This document shows, piece after piece, positions 8,651-18,071 of a DNA stretch of 64,000 bases; position 1 is the first letter of the stretch, and every line of letters begins with the position of its first letter. The notes beneath the pieces were generated by a model. The model saw only the letters and a list, made by a program, of their open reading frames with translations. It was not told where the DNA came from and did not search any database. Position numbers and translations under genes: made by a program. Where the stretch lies: contig NZ_JAAOXM010000002.1 in assembly GCF_011605345.1 (NCBI RefSeq), positions 1 through 64,000 on the forward strand. The letters run 5' to 3'. This DNA comes from Burkholderia sp. D-99 (GTDB lineage Bacteria > Pseudomonadota > Gammaproteobacteria > Burkholderiales > Burkholderiaceae).

Positions 8651-9787
8651 TCAGCGCGACGACGGTCGCGAATCCGCGAGCGGCATCGCCAGGCCCGCAG
8701 CCGCCGGCGTCCGGCGCCGGCGCAGCATGTCGCGCGTGATCCGCACGTGCTGCTCGGCGAACGCCTGCGTGGTCAGGTCGCGTTCGCGCAGGCACGCGGC
8801 AGCGGCCCGCGCGCAGCCCAGCGCCGCGACCGGATCGGCCGCGAAGCGATCGGCGGCCTGGCGCATCGCCTGCGCGTCGAACGCCGGCACATAGGCGGCC
8901 GTATCGTGCGGGAAGTAGTCGCTGAGCCCGCCGACGTCGGACACGATCATCGGCTTGCCGACAGCAGCTGCCTCGAGCATCACGGTGATGCCGGACGCAT
9001 GAAAGTTCGGCCGCAGCGGCACGACGATCACATCGGCCCATGCGTACAGCTCGTGCTGCTTCGCGAGCCCCGACGCCGAGCCGATCTTCACGTTCGGTGC
9101 ATGCCACTCGCTCGGCACGCGGCGCCGCGTCGCCAGCCGCACGTCGTAACGCTCGTCGCCGCCGAACGCGGCGAGGAAGGTGCGCCAGTCGCGGTCGCGG
9201 TCGTTGCCGATCGCCGCGATCCGCAGCGGCCGGTTCGGTTGCCATTGCCGCGGCTCGGTGATCGGGAAGTCCTGCGTGTTCAGCCCGTAGTAGACGAACT
9301 CGGCTTCGCGGCCGAGATAGCGGCGGCACAGGTCGGCGTTGTCGCGGGCAAGCGTGGTCAGCGCGTCGGCGCGCGCGATCAGCTTGCGGTACAGCCAGCG
9401 GCGCGGGCCGCCGAAGCTGCCCCACTTGTCGAACAGCCACACGCTCTGCGCGAGCAGCAGCGGACGTTTGCCCTGCGCGCCGGCCAGCTTCAGGATCAGC
9501 GAGGCCGCAAGGTGCTCCTGCTCCGTATGCGTCCAGATCACGTCGGTGTTCAGCAGCGCGGCACGGTTGCGCCACGCATGCACGACGTCGAAGCCGAGCG
9601 CCGCCTTCAGCGCGCGGCGCGCGAGGCTGGCGACGCGGCTCTCGCCGCCGTCCTGCGAATAGGTCAGCCGGAATTCGTCGGATTCGGCATGGTGATAGCC
9701 GTACAGGCAGCCGATGTTCTCGCCTTTCCGGTAGGTACGCGGATCGGCGCCGTAAAACAGATGGACATGGACCTTGGTTGCAGTCAT
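8651..9787 (-). CDS. bceH: Cepacian biosynthesis glycosyltransferase BceH
   Basis: A 378-residue GT-B glycosyltransferase. The central segment LRIAAIGNDRDRDW begins the donor-binding domain, and HASGITVMLEAAAVGKPMI is the E-x7-E-like motif of GT4 enzymes. The N-terminal half carries a long acceptor-domain segment (YYGLNTQDFP at its end) and no membrane helix. It lies between the polymerase and the GT2 gene in the bce operon, 10 nt from bceI and 49 nt from bceG. Sugar specificity cannot be read from the sequence. Confidence 0.85.
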   Translation of the reverse strand: MTATKVHVHLFYGADPRTYRKGENIGCLYGYHHAESDEFRLTYSQDGGESRVASLARRALKAALGFDVVHAWRNRAALLNTDVIWTHTEQEHLAASLILKLAGAQGKRPLLLAQSVWLFDKWGSFGGPRRWLYRKLIARADALTTLARDNADLCRRYLGREAEFVYYGLNTQDFPITEPRQWQPNRPLRIAAIGNDRDRDWRTFLAAFGGDERYDVRLATRRRVPSEWHAPNVKIGSASGLAKQHELYAWADVIVVPLRPNFHASGITVMLEAAAVGKPMIVSDVGGLSDYFPHDTAAYVPAFDAQAMRQAADRFAADPVAALGCARAAAACLRERDLTTQAFAEQHVRITRDMLRRRRTPAAAGLAMPLADSRPSSR

Positions 9788-9836
9788 TCGAGCCCTTCTC
9801 CGGGTTCGGCCGCGCGGTGTTGCGTGCGCAGCTCGT

Positions 9837-10796
9837 TCAAGACGTCACCGGCGGCATCGCCGCACGATGGGGGGCAAGGTTCGCGCGGCGGGCATCGCGC
9901 GCGCCGCGGCGCACCGCGCGCCAGTGCTCGCGGATCCGCTCGCGCTTCGCCGTATGCAGCGACAGCAGCACGTGCGCGAGGCCCGGGTAGACGCGCGTAC
10001 CGACCAGCGTCCACCACCACCACGCAATTTCGCGCCGCACCGGCGGCAGATGCTCGCGCAGGATCAGGTGCAGGTTGTACGCGCCGTTGCTGATCGCATT
10101 CAGCGACGCGGCATCGCGCCGGTCGTCGTCGAAGCGCTCGGCCGGAAAATGATCGACCGCGATCGCCGGGTCGTAGACGAGCTTCCAGCCGTCGCGCTGC
10201 ACCTGCATGCTGAAACCCATGTCGTTGTGCACCTGCGCACCGGCACCGCGCAGCCGCGTGTCGAAGCGCAGCCGCTCAATCGCGGCACGGCGGTAGCTCA
10301 TGTTCGCGCCTTTCAGCATGTCGACTTCGCGCATGCCGCCGATGCCGAGATGATGATTGCCGACGATCTTGCCGGACAGCGTGAGCTGGCCGACGAGTTC
10401 GCGCGATTCGTCGAGCACGCGACCCTTCTCGTGCACCCAGTCGCGCCCGCCGACCGCGCCCACGCGCGGATCGGCTTCGAATGCCGACGCGACGCGGGCG
10501 AGCCAGTCGGGGTGCGGCGCCGCGTCGTCGTCGGTGATCGCGACGATGTCGCCGTTCGCCGAGTCGAGCCCCTTGTTCAGCGCGGCGACCTGGCCCGGTA
10601 CGTCGACCGGCACGATGCGCAGCGGCAGCGCACCGCCGACTGCCGGATCGGCGAGCCGTTCGTGCGTGGCGTCGTCCTCCGGGCGCGCGACGACGATCAC
10701 CTCGTCGGGCAGCCGATGCTGGCGCTGCAGCGCCAGCAGGCAGCGCGCGAGGTCGGCGGGACGCCGATAGGTCGGAACGAGCACGGAAATTTTCAT
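9837..10796 (-). CDS. bceG: Cepacian biosynthesis glycosyltransferase BceG (GT2)
   Basis: A 319-residue GT-A fold enzyme of family GT2. The N-terminus MKISVLVPTYRRPADLARCL is the classic family start, and the metal-binding acidic motif DDD at about 89-91 follows NGDIVAIT. Later segments GANMSYRRAAIERL and HNDMGFSMQ match the acceptor side and catalytic-base region. It has no transmembrane helices, so it acts as a peripheral enzyme at the cytoplasmic membrane. An AGGAGAACC ribosome-binding sequence supports the ATG at 10796. Confidence 0.88.
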   Translation of the reverse strand: MKISVLVPTYRRPADLARCLLALQRQHRLPDEVIVVARPEDDATHERLADPAVGGALPLRIVPVDVPGQVAALNKGLDSANGDIVAITDDDAAPHPDWLARVASAFEADPRVGAVGGRDWVHEKGRVLDESRELVGQLTLSGKIVGNHHLGIGGMREVDMLKGANMSYRRAAIERLRFDTRLRGAGAQVHNDMGFSMQVQRDGWKLVYDPAIAVDHFPAERFDDDRRDAASLNAISNGAYNLHLILREHLPPVRREIAWWWWTLVGTRVYPGLAHVLLSLHTAKRERIREHWRAVRRGARDARRANLAPHRAAMPPVTS

Positions 10797-10860
10797 CGTT
10801 GGTTCTCCTGTCGACCGGGCAGGCGGCGCGCGCCGCCAGCCCGGTTACGTGCGATGCCGA

Positions 10861-13086
10861 TCAGGCGCTCAGGTATTCATGCACGGCCGCATAGCCGCGG
10901 CCGTAGCCGCGCGCCTTCGGCGGCACGCCGTTGAAGATCCCGCCTTCCAGGTCGACGCCCGCGGTGCGCAGGCGCTTGATCGCGTCGGCGATCTCGCCTT
11001 CGGTATGCATGCCCGAGCGCAGCACGAGGAACGTCGAGCCGGCCATGCGGCCGATGAGGGTCGCGTCGGTCACCGCCAGCACCGGCGGCGAATCGATCAG
11101 TATCACGTCGTAGCGCTTGCCGAGCCCTTCGAGGTATTGCGGCAGGCGCGGCGACATCAGCAGCTCCGACGGGTTCGGCGGGCGCGTGCCGGCCGAGATG
11201 AACGACAGGCCCTGCACCGGCGTTTCGCGCACGGCATCCTCGAGCGGCGACTGGTCGCTCAGCAGTTCCGACAGGCCCGGCTGAGAGGTGAGGCCGAAGT
11301 AGCGGTCGAGCAGGCCGCGACGCATGTCGGCGTCGATCAGCAACACACGCTTGCCCGAATGCGCGAGCAGCACCGCGAGGTTGACCGCCAGGAAGCTCTT
11401 GCCGATGCCGGGCGTCGGGCCCGTCAGCACGATCACGCGGTTCTTCGCATCCATCATCGCGAACTGCATCGCGGTGCGCAGGCTGCGCAGGCTCTCGACA
11501 CTGAGATCCTTCGGCCGCAGGCTCGCGAGGATCGGCCGCGCACGGCCGCCGCCCTTTTCTGCCGCGGCGTCGAGCTTCACCTGCTCGGCGCTTTGCGGCA
11601 CCAGCCCGTACAGCGGCAGGTTGAACGCGCGCTCGATGCGGTCGGGATCCTCGATGCCCTGGAACATGTTGCGGCGCAGGAACACGACGCCCGTGCCGAG
11701 AATCAGGCCCAGGAACACGGCGGCCGACAGGATCAGCACCTTCTTCGGCTTGACCGGGTCGCCCGGACGCAGCGCCGAATCGACGAGGTGGATGTTGCCG
11801 CCCGTGCCGGCCTTCTGCACCGACAGTTCCTGCACGCGGTTCAGCAGCAGCACGTAGATGTCCTCGGCGACCTTCGCGTCGCGCTGGAGCTGGACGGCCT
11901 TCACTTCGGTGGCCGGCAGGCTGCGGAAGCGGTTGCTGAACTTGTCCTTCTCGCCCTGCAGCTCCGCGAGCTGCTGCTTCGCGGCGATCACCATCGGATG
12001 CGAATCGGTGAAGCGCTGCGCGAGCGACGCGAGTTGCAGGCGCTGTGCGGCGATCTGCTGCTCGTACTGCACGCTGCCCTCGAGGTAGACCTTCGCCTCG
12101 TCGCTCGCGTTGATCGAGCCCGACGTGCGCTGGTACTGCGTCAGCGCGGCTTCCGCGCGTTCGAGGTCGGACTTCAGGCGCGGCTCCTCGCCCTTCAGGA
12201 AGTCGAGCATCTTGGTCGTTTCGGCCTGCTTCGCGACCACGTGCTGGTTCAGGTACGACTGCGCGAGCGCGTTCGCGATCGCGGCGGTCTGGTCCGGGTC
12301 CTTGCCTTCGAGCGAGATCTGCACGACGCCCGTCTGCTTGCCCTGCTCGGTCACCTGGATGCCGGTCTGGAAGCCGCTGATCGCGTCGAGATCGTTGTAG
12401 CGGACCACCGTGAACTGCGTGCCGGGGCGTGCGACGAGCTGCTTCACGAGCAGCGTCACGCCGCCGCCCTGCGCCGCTTCGCCGACGCGGCCCGACAGCA
12501 GCCGGGTACCGTTCTCGTCGACGATCGAATAGGTGTCGTTCGGCCCGGCCGTCAGCGTCAGCTTCTTGCCTTCGAGCGCGGGCACGACGCTGATCGAATC
12601 GACGTCGGCGACTTCCCCGCCCCACGCATACGATTTCAGGCCGAGCCACGGGCGAGCCGGCGTGCCCGGCGTCGCGACGCGCGCGGCGAGGCTGCCGAGC
12701 AACGGAATCGTCTTCGGCACGACCGAGAAGTTCAGCTTGAACTGTTCGACCACCGGTGCGACCACGCCGCGGCTCTTGATGATTTCGATTTCCGCGTCGG
12801 TCTGCGCCTGCTGCGGACCGCTGTTGATCGTCGCACCGGTCTGCGTCTGCGTGAGCGCCTGCGACGTGTTGTCGTTGCTCTCGACCCGCACGTGCACGTC
12901 GGCCTGATACACCGGCTTCGCGATATAGCAGTAGAGGCCGGCGAGCGCGATGACCGTCACCGCGATGCCGAGCAGCAGCCAGATGTCGTCCATGATCACC
13001 TGGAGCAACTGGCCGAGGACGACGTCCTCTTCCTCGGTTTTCACGGACAGATCCGCGTAGGAGTGTTTCGCTTGCGTGTTCACCAT
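10861..13086 (-). CDS. bceF: Tyrosine autokinase BceF (Wzz/BY-kinase)
   Basis: A 741-residue polysaccharide co-polymerase fused to a bacterial tyrosine kinase. The Wzz domain begins near residue 30 with a membrane helix (around DDIWLLLGIAVTVIALAG); a coiled-coil periplasmic part and a second helix near 450 (VLILSAAVFLGLILGTG) follow. The cytoplasmic kinase has Walker A GPTPGIGKS (about 556-564), Walker A' LLIDADMRR (about 582-590) and Walker B ILIDSPP (about 662-668). A short C-terminal tyrosine cluster (Y728, Y732, Y738) is the expected autophosphorylation site. BceF is predicted to control chain length and export with BceE and is the natural substrate of the phosphatase BceD. Confidence 0.94.
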   Translation of the reverse strand: MVNTQAKHSYADLSVKTEEEDVVLGQLLQVIMDDIWLLLGIAVTVIALAGLYCYIAKPVYQADVHVRVESNDNTSQALTQTQTGATINSGPQQAQTDAEIEIIKSRGVVAPVVEQFKLNFSVVPKTIPLLGSLAARVATPGTPARPWLGLKSYAWGGEVADVDSISVVPALEGKKLTLTAGPNDTYSIVDENGTRLLSGRVGEAAQGGGVTLLVKQLVARPGTQFTVVRYNDLDAISGFQTGIQVTEQGKQTGVVQISLEGKDPDQTAAIANALAQSYLNQHVVAKQAETTKMLDFLKGEEPRLKSDLERAEAALTQYQRTSGSINASDEAKVYLEGSVQYEQQIAAQRLQLASLAQRFTDSHPMVIAAKQQLAELQGEKDKFSNRFRSLPATEVKAVQLQRDAKVAEDIYVLLLNRVQELSVQKAGTGGNIHLVDSALRPGDPVKPKKVLILSAAVFLGLILGTGVVFLRRNMFQGIEDPDRIERAFNLPLYGLVPQSAEQVKLDAAAEKGGGRARPILASLRPKDLSVESLRSLRTAMQFAMMDAKNRVIVLTGPTPGIGKSFLAVNLAVLLAHSGKRVLLIDADMRRGLLDRYFGLTSQPGLSELLSDQSPLEDAVRETPVQGLSFISAGTRPPNPSELLMSPRLPQYLEGLGKRYDVILIDSPPVLAVTDATLIGRMAGSTFLVLRSGMHTEGEIADAIKRLRTAGVDLEGGIFNGVPPKARGYGRGYAAVHEYLSA

Positions 13087-13136
13087 TCGTTCCCGCTTGA
13101 GTGGTGCCGGGGCGGAGGCGCCGCCCCGGCGGGCTA

Positions 13137-14315
13137 TCAGCGCGTGATTTGCCGCATGTAGAAGATCGTCTGGATCGTCGGCAGCACCTGCTGCAGCACA
13201 CGGTTGAACTGCACCGAGCTGGCCGTGCTGACGTAGACCACGTCGAGCGGCTGAAGCGGGAAACGGCTCGACAGCATCAGCGCATCGGGCTGCGTCATGT
13301 CGAGACGGAACACTTCAGGCTTCGTCGGGTTGTCACGCATGCCGCGCATCACGTAGATCTTGCGCGGGTTCGCATCGGTGTCGAGGATGCCGCCGCCGGC
13401 CGTCAACGCGTCCGCGATGGTCAGCTTGCCCTTGAGCATCGGCACCGTGACCGGCGTCTTGACCTCACCCATGATGAACACGCGGCTGTCGCTGCGGTCC
13501 GGCACGTTGACGATGTCGCCCTGCTGCAGCATCACGTTCTGCCGCACTTCGCCGCGGTCGAGCACGCCGTTCGCGTCGAGCGTGTAGAGCTTGCCGTCGC
13601 GCGTCAGGCGCACGCGCTGCAGGTCGGCGTCGGTGGTCGAGCCGCCCGAGCGCGAGATCGCGTCGACCAGCGTCAGCGGCACGTCGCTCATCGCGAGCGG
13701 GCCCGGCGTCTTCACTTCGCCCGTCACCTGCACCTTCTGGCTGCGGAACGACAGCACGCGCACGTCGAGCTGCGGATTCTTCACATAGCGCGCGAGACGC
13801 GTGGCCAGCTCGTCACGGGTCTGCGCAATCGTCTTGCCCGCCACGTGGATACGGCCGACGAACGGGAAGAAGATCGAGCCGTCGGAGGCCACCGTCTGGC
13901 CATAAGGATCGGCCTGGCCCGGCAGCGACGACGAATAGGGCTGCTGCAGCGCGCCCGCGATCGTCTGCGTCGTGTTGCCGCCGCTCGAGAACGACTGGCC
14001 CTGCGGCGTCGTCAGCTCCGGGTGGTCCCAGACGGTGACGCCGAGGATGTCCTGCGGGCCGATGCGGTACACGTATTGCGACGGATCGGTATAGCGTGCG
14101 GGCGGCAGCGGATGGTCGACCTGCGCTTTCTGCAGCTGGTCCATCACCACTTTGGCGTCGATGTAATGAACCGGATAGGTTTCGGCCGCTTCCTGGCGGC
14201 CTTCGTCCTTCAGGTTCGACGAGTCGAGGTAGTTGCCGGGCGCGGTTGCACAGGCTGACAGGAAAGTCGTCAGCGCGACGGCAAGCGCCACCGGGCGCAT
14301 CGGGCGTTTCAGCAT
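13137..14315 (-). CDS. bceE: Outer-membrane polysaccharide export lipoprotein BceE (Wza)
   Basis: A 392-residue Wza-family outer-membrane auxiliary protein, the channel through which cepacian would leave the cell. The chosen ATG at 14315 gives a compact lipoprotein signal ending in the lipobox LSAC at residues 19-22. It also overlaps the bceD stop in ATGCTGA. An alternative ATG at 14330 adds five residues. The mature part has the poly-export segment YRIGPQDILGVTVWDHPEL, then SLBB repeats (VQVTGEVKTPGPL and VFIMGEVKTPVTVPM), and a C-terminal region that should span the outer membrane. It partners with BceF. Confidence 0.93.
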   Translation of the reverse strand: MLKRPMRPVALAVALTTFLSACATAPGNYLDSSNLKDEGRQEAAETYPVHYIDAKVVMDQLQKAQVDHPLPPARYTDPSQYVYRIGPQDILGVTVWDHPELTTPQGQSFSSGGNTTQTIAGALQQPYSSSLPGQADPYGQTVASDGSIFFPFVGRIHVAGKTIAQTRDELATRLARYVKNPQLDVRVLSFRSQKVQVTGEVKTPGPLAMSDVPLTLVDAISRSGGSTTDADLQRVRLTRDGKLYTLDANGVLDRGEVRQNVMLQQGDIVNVPDRSDSRVFIMGEVKTPVTVPMLKGKLTIADALTAGGGILDTDANPRKIYVMRGMRDNPTKPEVFRLDMTQPDALMLSSRFPLQPLDVVYVSTASSVQFNRVLQQVLPTIQTIFYMRQITR

Positions 14316-14752
14316 AGTTTCTGTAGCCATCCTTGAACCAGACGTTCGATCTGCGAGTAGCTCTCGCGGTAATCGGCCTCGGGGCCGCCGTGCGGATCGG
14401 CAATCTCGGCCCCTTCCCACTTGCCGAGCAGGTGGACCTTGCCGCGCGCGAACGGATCGACCGCTTCGACGGCGGCGATCTGTCCGCGCTCGCTCACGAG
14501 AATCAGGTCGGCGTCGCGCACGAACCGGCGCGACAGCCGCCGCGAGCGGTGCGTCGTCGCATCGACGCCGCGCTCGGCAAGCAGTCGCCGCATCACCGGA
14601 TCGATGCCGTCGCCGTCGTTCGCATGCACGCCGGCCGAATGGAACGTCGGGCGCGGGCCGCCGCGCGACGCGGCGTGGGACTTGAACAGCATTTCCGCGG
14701 CCGGGCTGCGGCAGACGTTTGCGTGGCAGACGATCAGGATGTTCCGGAACAT
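14309..14752 (-). CDS. bceD: Low-molecular-weight protein tyrosine phosphatase BceD
   Basis: A 147-residue LMW-PTP. The P-loop CHANVCRS begins at Cys9 (nucleophile) with Arg15 completing C-x5-R, and the general acid is Asp119 in the ADPHGG motif. In capsule and EPS systems this enzyme removes phosphate from the tyrosine-rich tail of the cognate BY-kinase, here BceF two genes downstream. The ATG at 14752 fits the family start exactly (FRNILIVCHANVCRSP); the longer frame to 14815 is not conserved in type. Its stop overlaps the bceE start. Confidence 0.93.
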   Translation of the reverse strand: MFRNILIVCHANVCRSPAAEMLFKSHAASRGGPRPTFHSAGVHANDGDGIDPVMRRLLAERGVDATTHRSRRLSRRFVRDADLILVSERGQIAAVEAVDPFARGKVHLLGKWEGAEIADPHGGPEADYRESYSQIERLVQGWLQKLC

Positions 14753-14783
14753 GGCGTCTCGTAACGAGTGACGGGAAAAAGGG

Positions 14784-16196
14784 TTACGCGCTCGCGGGCG
14801 CAGTGCCAGGCACACGGGCGGCGACAGCCTGGCGCGAGCCCGGCCGGCCGATCGGGTGGTATTCGATGCCCTGCTCGCTCATCGTCTCCGGCTCGTACAG
14901 GTTGCGGCCGTCGAAGATCACCGGCGCTTTCCACAGGCGGCCGAGCGCGACGAAGTCGGGGCTCTTGAAGATCTTCCATTCGGTGACGATCACGAGCGCG
15001 TCGGCATCGCGTGCGGCCTGCGCCTCGTCGTCGACGAAGCTCAGGCGCTCGAGCCAGCTCGGGTGATCGGCGAGATCGAGTGCGATCACGCGGCGCGCCT
15101 CTTGCTGCGCGACCGGGTCGTACGCGGCGACGCGCGCCCCGCGCGACAGCAGCTCGGCGATCAGCTCGCGGCTCGGCGCTTCGCGCATGTCGTCGGTGTT
15201 CGGCTTGAACGCGAGGCCCCAGATCGCGAACGTGCGGCCGGTCAGGTCCTCGCCGAAGCGCGCGATGATCTTCTCGGCGAGCACGCGCTTTTGCGTGGCA
15301 TTGACCGACGACACGGCCTTCAGGATCTGCAGCGCCTGCCCGTGCTCGTCGGCCGTGCGGATCAGCGCCTCGACGTCCTTCGGGAAGCACGAGCCGCCGT
15401 AGCCGCAGCCGGCATACAGGAAGTGATAGCCGATACGCGGGTCGGAACCGATTCCGCGGCGCACCGCCTCGATGTCCGCGCCGAAGCGGTCGGCGAGGTT
15501 CGCCAGTTCGTTCATGAACGAGATGCGGGTCGCGAGCATCGCGTTCGCCGCGTATTTCGTGAACTCGGCCGAGCGCACGTCCATGTACAGCGTGCGTTCG
15601 TGGTTGCGGTTGAACGGCGCGTAGAGCTTCTTCATCAGCTCGCGGGCGCGCTCGCCCGGCACGTCTTCGTCGCAGCCGATCACGATGCGGTCCGGCCGCG
15701 TGAAATCGTCGACCGCCGCGCCTTCCTTCAGGAATTCCGGATTCGACACGACCGAGAACATCTGGTCGCCGCCGCGCTTCGCAAGCTCTTCCGCCACCGC
15801 CGCGCGCACGCGCTCGGCCGTACCGACCGGCACCGTCGACTTGTCGACGATCACCTTGAAGCCCGTCATGTAACGGCCGATGTTGCGTGCCGCCGCGAGC
15901 ACGTATTGCAGGTCGGCCGAGCCGTCCTCGTCGGGCGGCGTGCCGACCGCGATGAACTGCACGTCGCCGTGCGCGACCGCGGCCTCGATATCGGTCGAGA
16001 AGCGCAGGCGGCCCGCCGAGCGGTTGCGTGCGATGACTTCCTTGAGGCCCGGCTCGTGGATCGGCACGCCGCCGTTGTTCAGGACGTCGATCTTTGCCTG
16101 GTCGACGTCGAGACAGAACACGTCGTGCCCGATGTCGGCGAGACAGGCGCCGGTGACAAGACCTACGTAACCGCTGCCGATGATAGTCAGATTCAT
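14784..16196 (-). CDS. bceC: UDP-glucose 6-dehydrogenase BceC
   Basis: A 470-residue NAD-dependent enzyme that oxidises UDP-glucose twice to UDP-glucuronate, the donor of the glucuronic acid in cepacian. The Rossmann motif GSGYVG is at residues 7-12. SNPEFLKEG (151-159) supplies substrate-binding residues. The catalytic cysteine is Cys270 within [10 protein letters not shown]. Full length for the family. The ATG at 16196 was chosen because the dinucleotide-binding strand starts immediately (MNLTIIGSG); the upstream frame to 16244 is extra. It lies between bceB and bceD in the leftward operon. Confidence 0.95.
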   Translation of the reverse strand: MNLTIIGSGYVGLVTGACLADIGHDVFCLDVDQAKIDVLNNGGVPIHEPGLKEVIARNRSAGRLRFSTDIEAAVAHGDVQFIAVGTPPDEDGSADLQYVLAAARNIGRYMTGFKVIVDKSTVPVGTAERVRAAVAEELAKRGGDQMFSVVSNPEFLKEGAAVDDFTRPDRIVIGCDEDVPGERARELMKKLYAPFNRNHERTLYMDVRSAEFTKYAANAMLATRISFMNELANLADRFGADIEAVRRGIGSDPRIGYHFLYAGCGYGGSCFPKDVEALIRTADEHGQALQILKAVSSVNATQKRVLAEKIIARFGEDLTGRTFAIWGLAFKPNTDDMREAPSRELIAELLSRGARVAAYDPVAQQEARRVIALDLADHPSWLERLSFVDDEAQAARDADALVIVTEWKIFKSPDFVALGRLWKAPVIFDGRNLYEPETMSEQGIEYHPIGRPGSRQAVAARVPGTAPASA

Positions 16197-16269
16197 GATG
16201 TGTCGGACCTCGTGACCAATGATTCGAAATTCGTTAAACCGCAATGCCTGCGTGGCGCGATCTCGGTAC

Positions 16270-17643
16270 TCAGTACGCGTTGCTGCCGGTGAAGCCTTTC
16301 CAGAGCGTCAACACGACGATCTTGATGTCGAGCCAGAACGACCAGTTCTGCATGTAGTACAGATCGAGCTTCACGCGTCCCATCATCTTCTCGATCTGGT
16401 CGGTCTCGCCGCGAAAGCCGTTGATCTGCGCCCACCCGGTGATGCCCGGCTTGATCCGGTAGCGGAACATGTAGCCCTTGACCAGATCCTTGTAGATGTC
16501 GTCGTGCGCGAGCGCATGCGGGCGCGGGCCGACGACCGACATCTCGCCCTTCAGCACGTTGATGAACTGCGGCAGCTCGTCGAGGCTCGTGCGGCGCAGG
16601 AACCGGCCGACCGGCGTCACGCGCGTGTCGTTCTTCGTGGCCTGCGTCACGTGCCCGGCCACTTCCTGGTGCACCTTCATCGAGCGGAACTTGTAGATCT
16701 CGAACTCGTGCCCGTCGATGCCCTTGCGCTTCTGGCGGAAGAACACCGGCCCGCGCGACGTCAGCTTGATCAGGCCGGCAATCAGCACCATCACCGGCGC
16801 GAGCGCCGTGAGCGCTGCCAGCGCGAACAGCCGGTCGAACACGAACTTCGGCAGGATCCGCACATCGGTGATCGGCGACGCCGCGAGGTTGATCGCCGGC
16901 ACGCCGAGCACCTCGACCACTTCCTGGTTGAAGAACGACAGCGTGCGCACGTCCGGGATGAAGCGGATATTCACGAAGTCGTGGCGGAACACCGTCACGA
17001 TCTGGTGAATCCGGCGCTCCTCCGTGATCGGCAGCGTGAGCCACAGCTCGCTGATCGCGCGGCTGCGTACCAGCCACACCAGCGATTCGAACTGCCGCTC
17101 GATGCGCACGTCGTCGAGCGCGACCTCGCCCGGCGCTTCGCTTTCGTCGTACACGCACACCGGGTTGAAACCGGCTTCCGGCCGCGCCCGCATCTGCGCG
17201 ATCAGCCGCCGCGCCGCCGGCGTACCGCCGACGATCGCGACCGCCTTCAGGTTGTAGCCGCCGCGACGCAGTTGCCGCAGCACAACGTGCACGCAGGCCT
17301 TCGAGCCCGCGAGCAGCGCCATTGTCACGACCGCCCAGTAACCCAGCCACATCCGCGACAGGTCGCCCGACTGGTGGAAGCTGAAGCTCATCAGGATGCC
17401 CGCGAGCTCGACCACGAGCCACGCGAACGCAACCCGGCCCACCAGCCCGACGAGACGCTTGCCGCGCCACGACTGGTAAATGCCGATGGCCGGAAAGAAC
17501 ACGACGACGAGCAGGCAGTCGAACAACACCGTCGTGCGCTGCAGGTCGTTGAGCCAGATACTGCCGCCGTGCAGTGCGGCAGCGATCAGTGCCCCCGCCA
17601 CGACCATCGCGATATCGATGACTCTCGCCAGCACGCTCAACAT
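16270..17643 (-). CDS. bceB: Undecaprenyl-phosphate glucosyl-1-phosphate transferase BceB
   Basis: A membrane-bound sugar-phosphate transferase that starts the lipid-linked cepacian unit by placing glucose-1-phosphate on undecaprenyl phosphate. The N-terminal half has about four membrane helices and a CoA-binding-like Rossmann region ([14 protein letters not shown]). The C-terminal catalytic domain carries the family hallmarks [43 protein letters not shown] and [13 protein letters not shown]. The ATG at 17643 (457 residues) has GAGG eight bases upstream. A GTG at 17703 would add 20 residues but lacks a ribosome-binding site. It is the first gene of the leftward bce operon. Confidence 0.93.
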   Translation of the reverse strand: MLSVLARVIDIAMVVAGALIAAALHGGSIWLNDLQRTTVLFDCLLVVVFFPAIGIYQSWRGKRLVGLVGRVAFAWLVVELAGILMSFSFHQSGDLSRMWLGYWAVVTMALLAGSKACVHVVLRQLRRGGYNLKAVAIVGGTPAARRLIAQMRARPEAGFNPVCVYDESEAPGEVALDDVRIERQFESLVWLVRSRAISELWLTLPITEERRIHQIVTVFRHDFVNIRFIPDVRTLSFFNQEVVEVLGVPAINLAASPITDVRILPKFVFDRLFALAALTALAPVMVLIAGLIKLTSRGPVFFRQKRKGIDGHEFEIYKFRSMKVHQEVAGHVTQATKNDTRVTPVGRFLRRTSLDELPQFINVLKGEMSVVGPRPHALAHDDIYKDLVKGYMFRYRIKPGITGWAQINGFRGETDQIEKMMGRVKLDLYYMQNWSFWLDIKIVVLTLWKGFTGSNAY

Positions 17644-18071
17644 GTCTGCATCCTCTTTGAACAGGCGTTTGCCGAACAGCTCCTTGTGCGACCCGTGCCG
17701 CACATTCGATTCAAACGTTGCATGACGCTATTGAAGCGGTAAGAAAATTTCTCCTCAAGCGCACAAGTATTTCGAAAAATAATCGGAAATTCTTGCTGAG
17801 AAGTTTTTGAATTAAATCGGCAGGTTTTCCCGAAATGCTCAGGAATCGGGAATTTTTCGGAAGCTTTCCGATTTCCGCTCACCCTTTGCCGACGGTCAAG
17901 ACCAGCCGATTCACGGATTTATTTTTTAATTTTTTATTTGCATCGGATGCTAGCGCGGAAAATTTTTCCCAATGCATGCCTGGCGAATATCAGGCAATGG
18001 ACCCGGTTTTATTGTCGATTTACTTCATGCTACAACGACAGGCACTGACTTCAACCGTGGAGAGTGTCACC
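17644..18071. promoter_or_regulatory. AT-rich divergent control region of bceB and bceA
   Basis: This 428-bp gap is much richer in A+T than its surroundings, with long A/T runs around 17920-17940. It contains a perfect inverted pair TTCCCGA (17827-17833) and TCGGGAA (17846-17852), and the related TTCGGAAGCTTTCCGA nearby. It must carry the promoters for both arms of the cepacian cluster. No confident -35/-10 pair was chosen; the composition would suit an H-NS-like silencer, which is inference. Confidence 0.6.

Noticed and set aside
17835..18071. N-terminal extension of bceA
   Set aside because: It lies in AT-rich noncoding DNA; the family start and GGAGAG site place the ATG at 18072.
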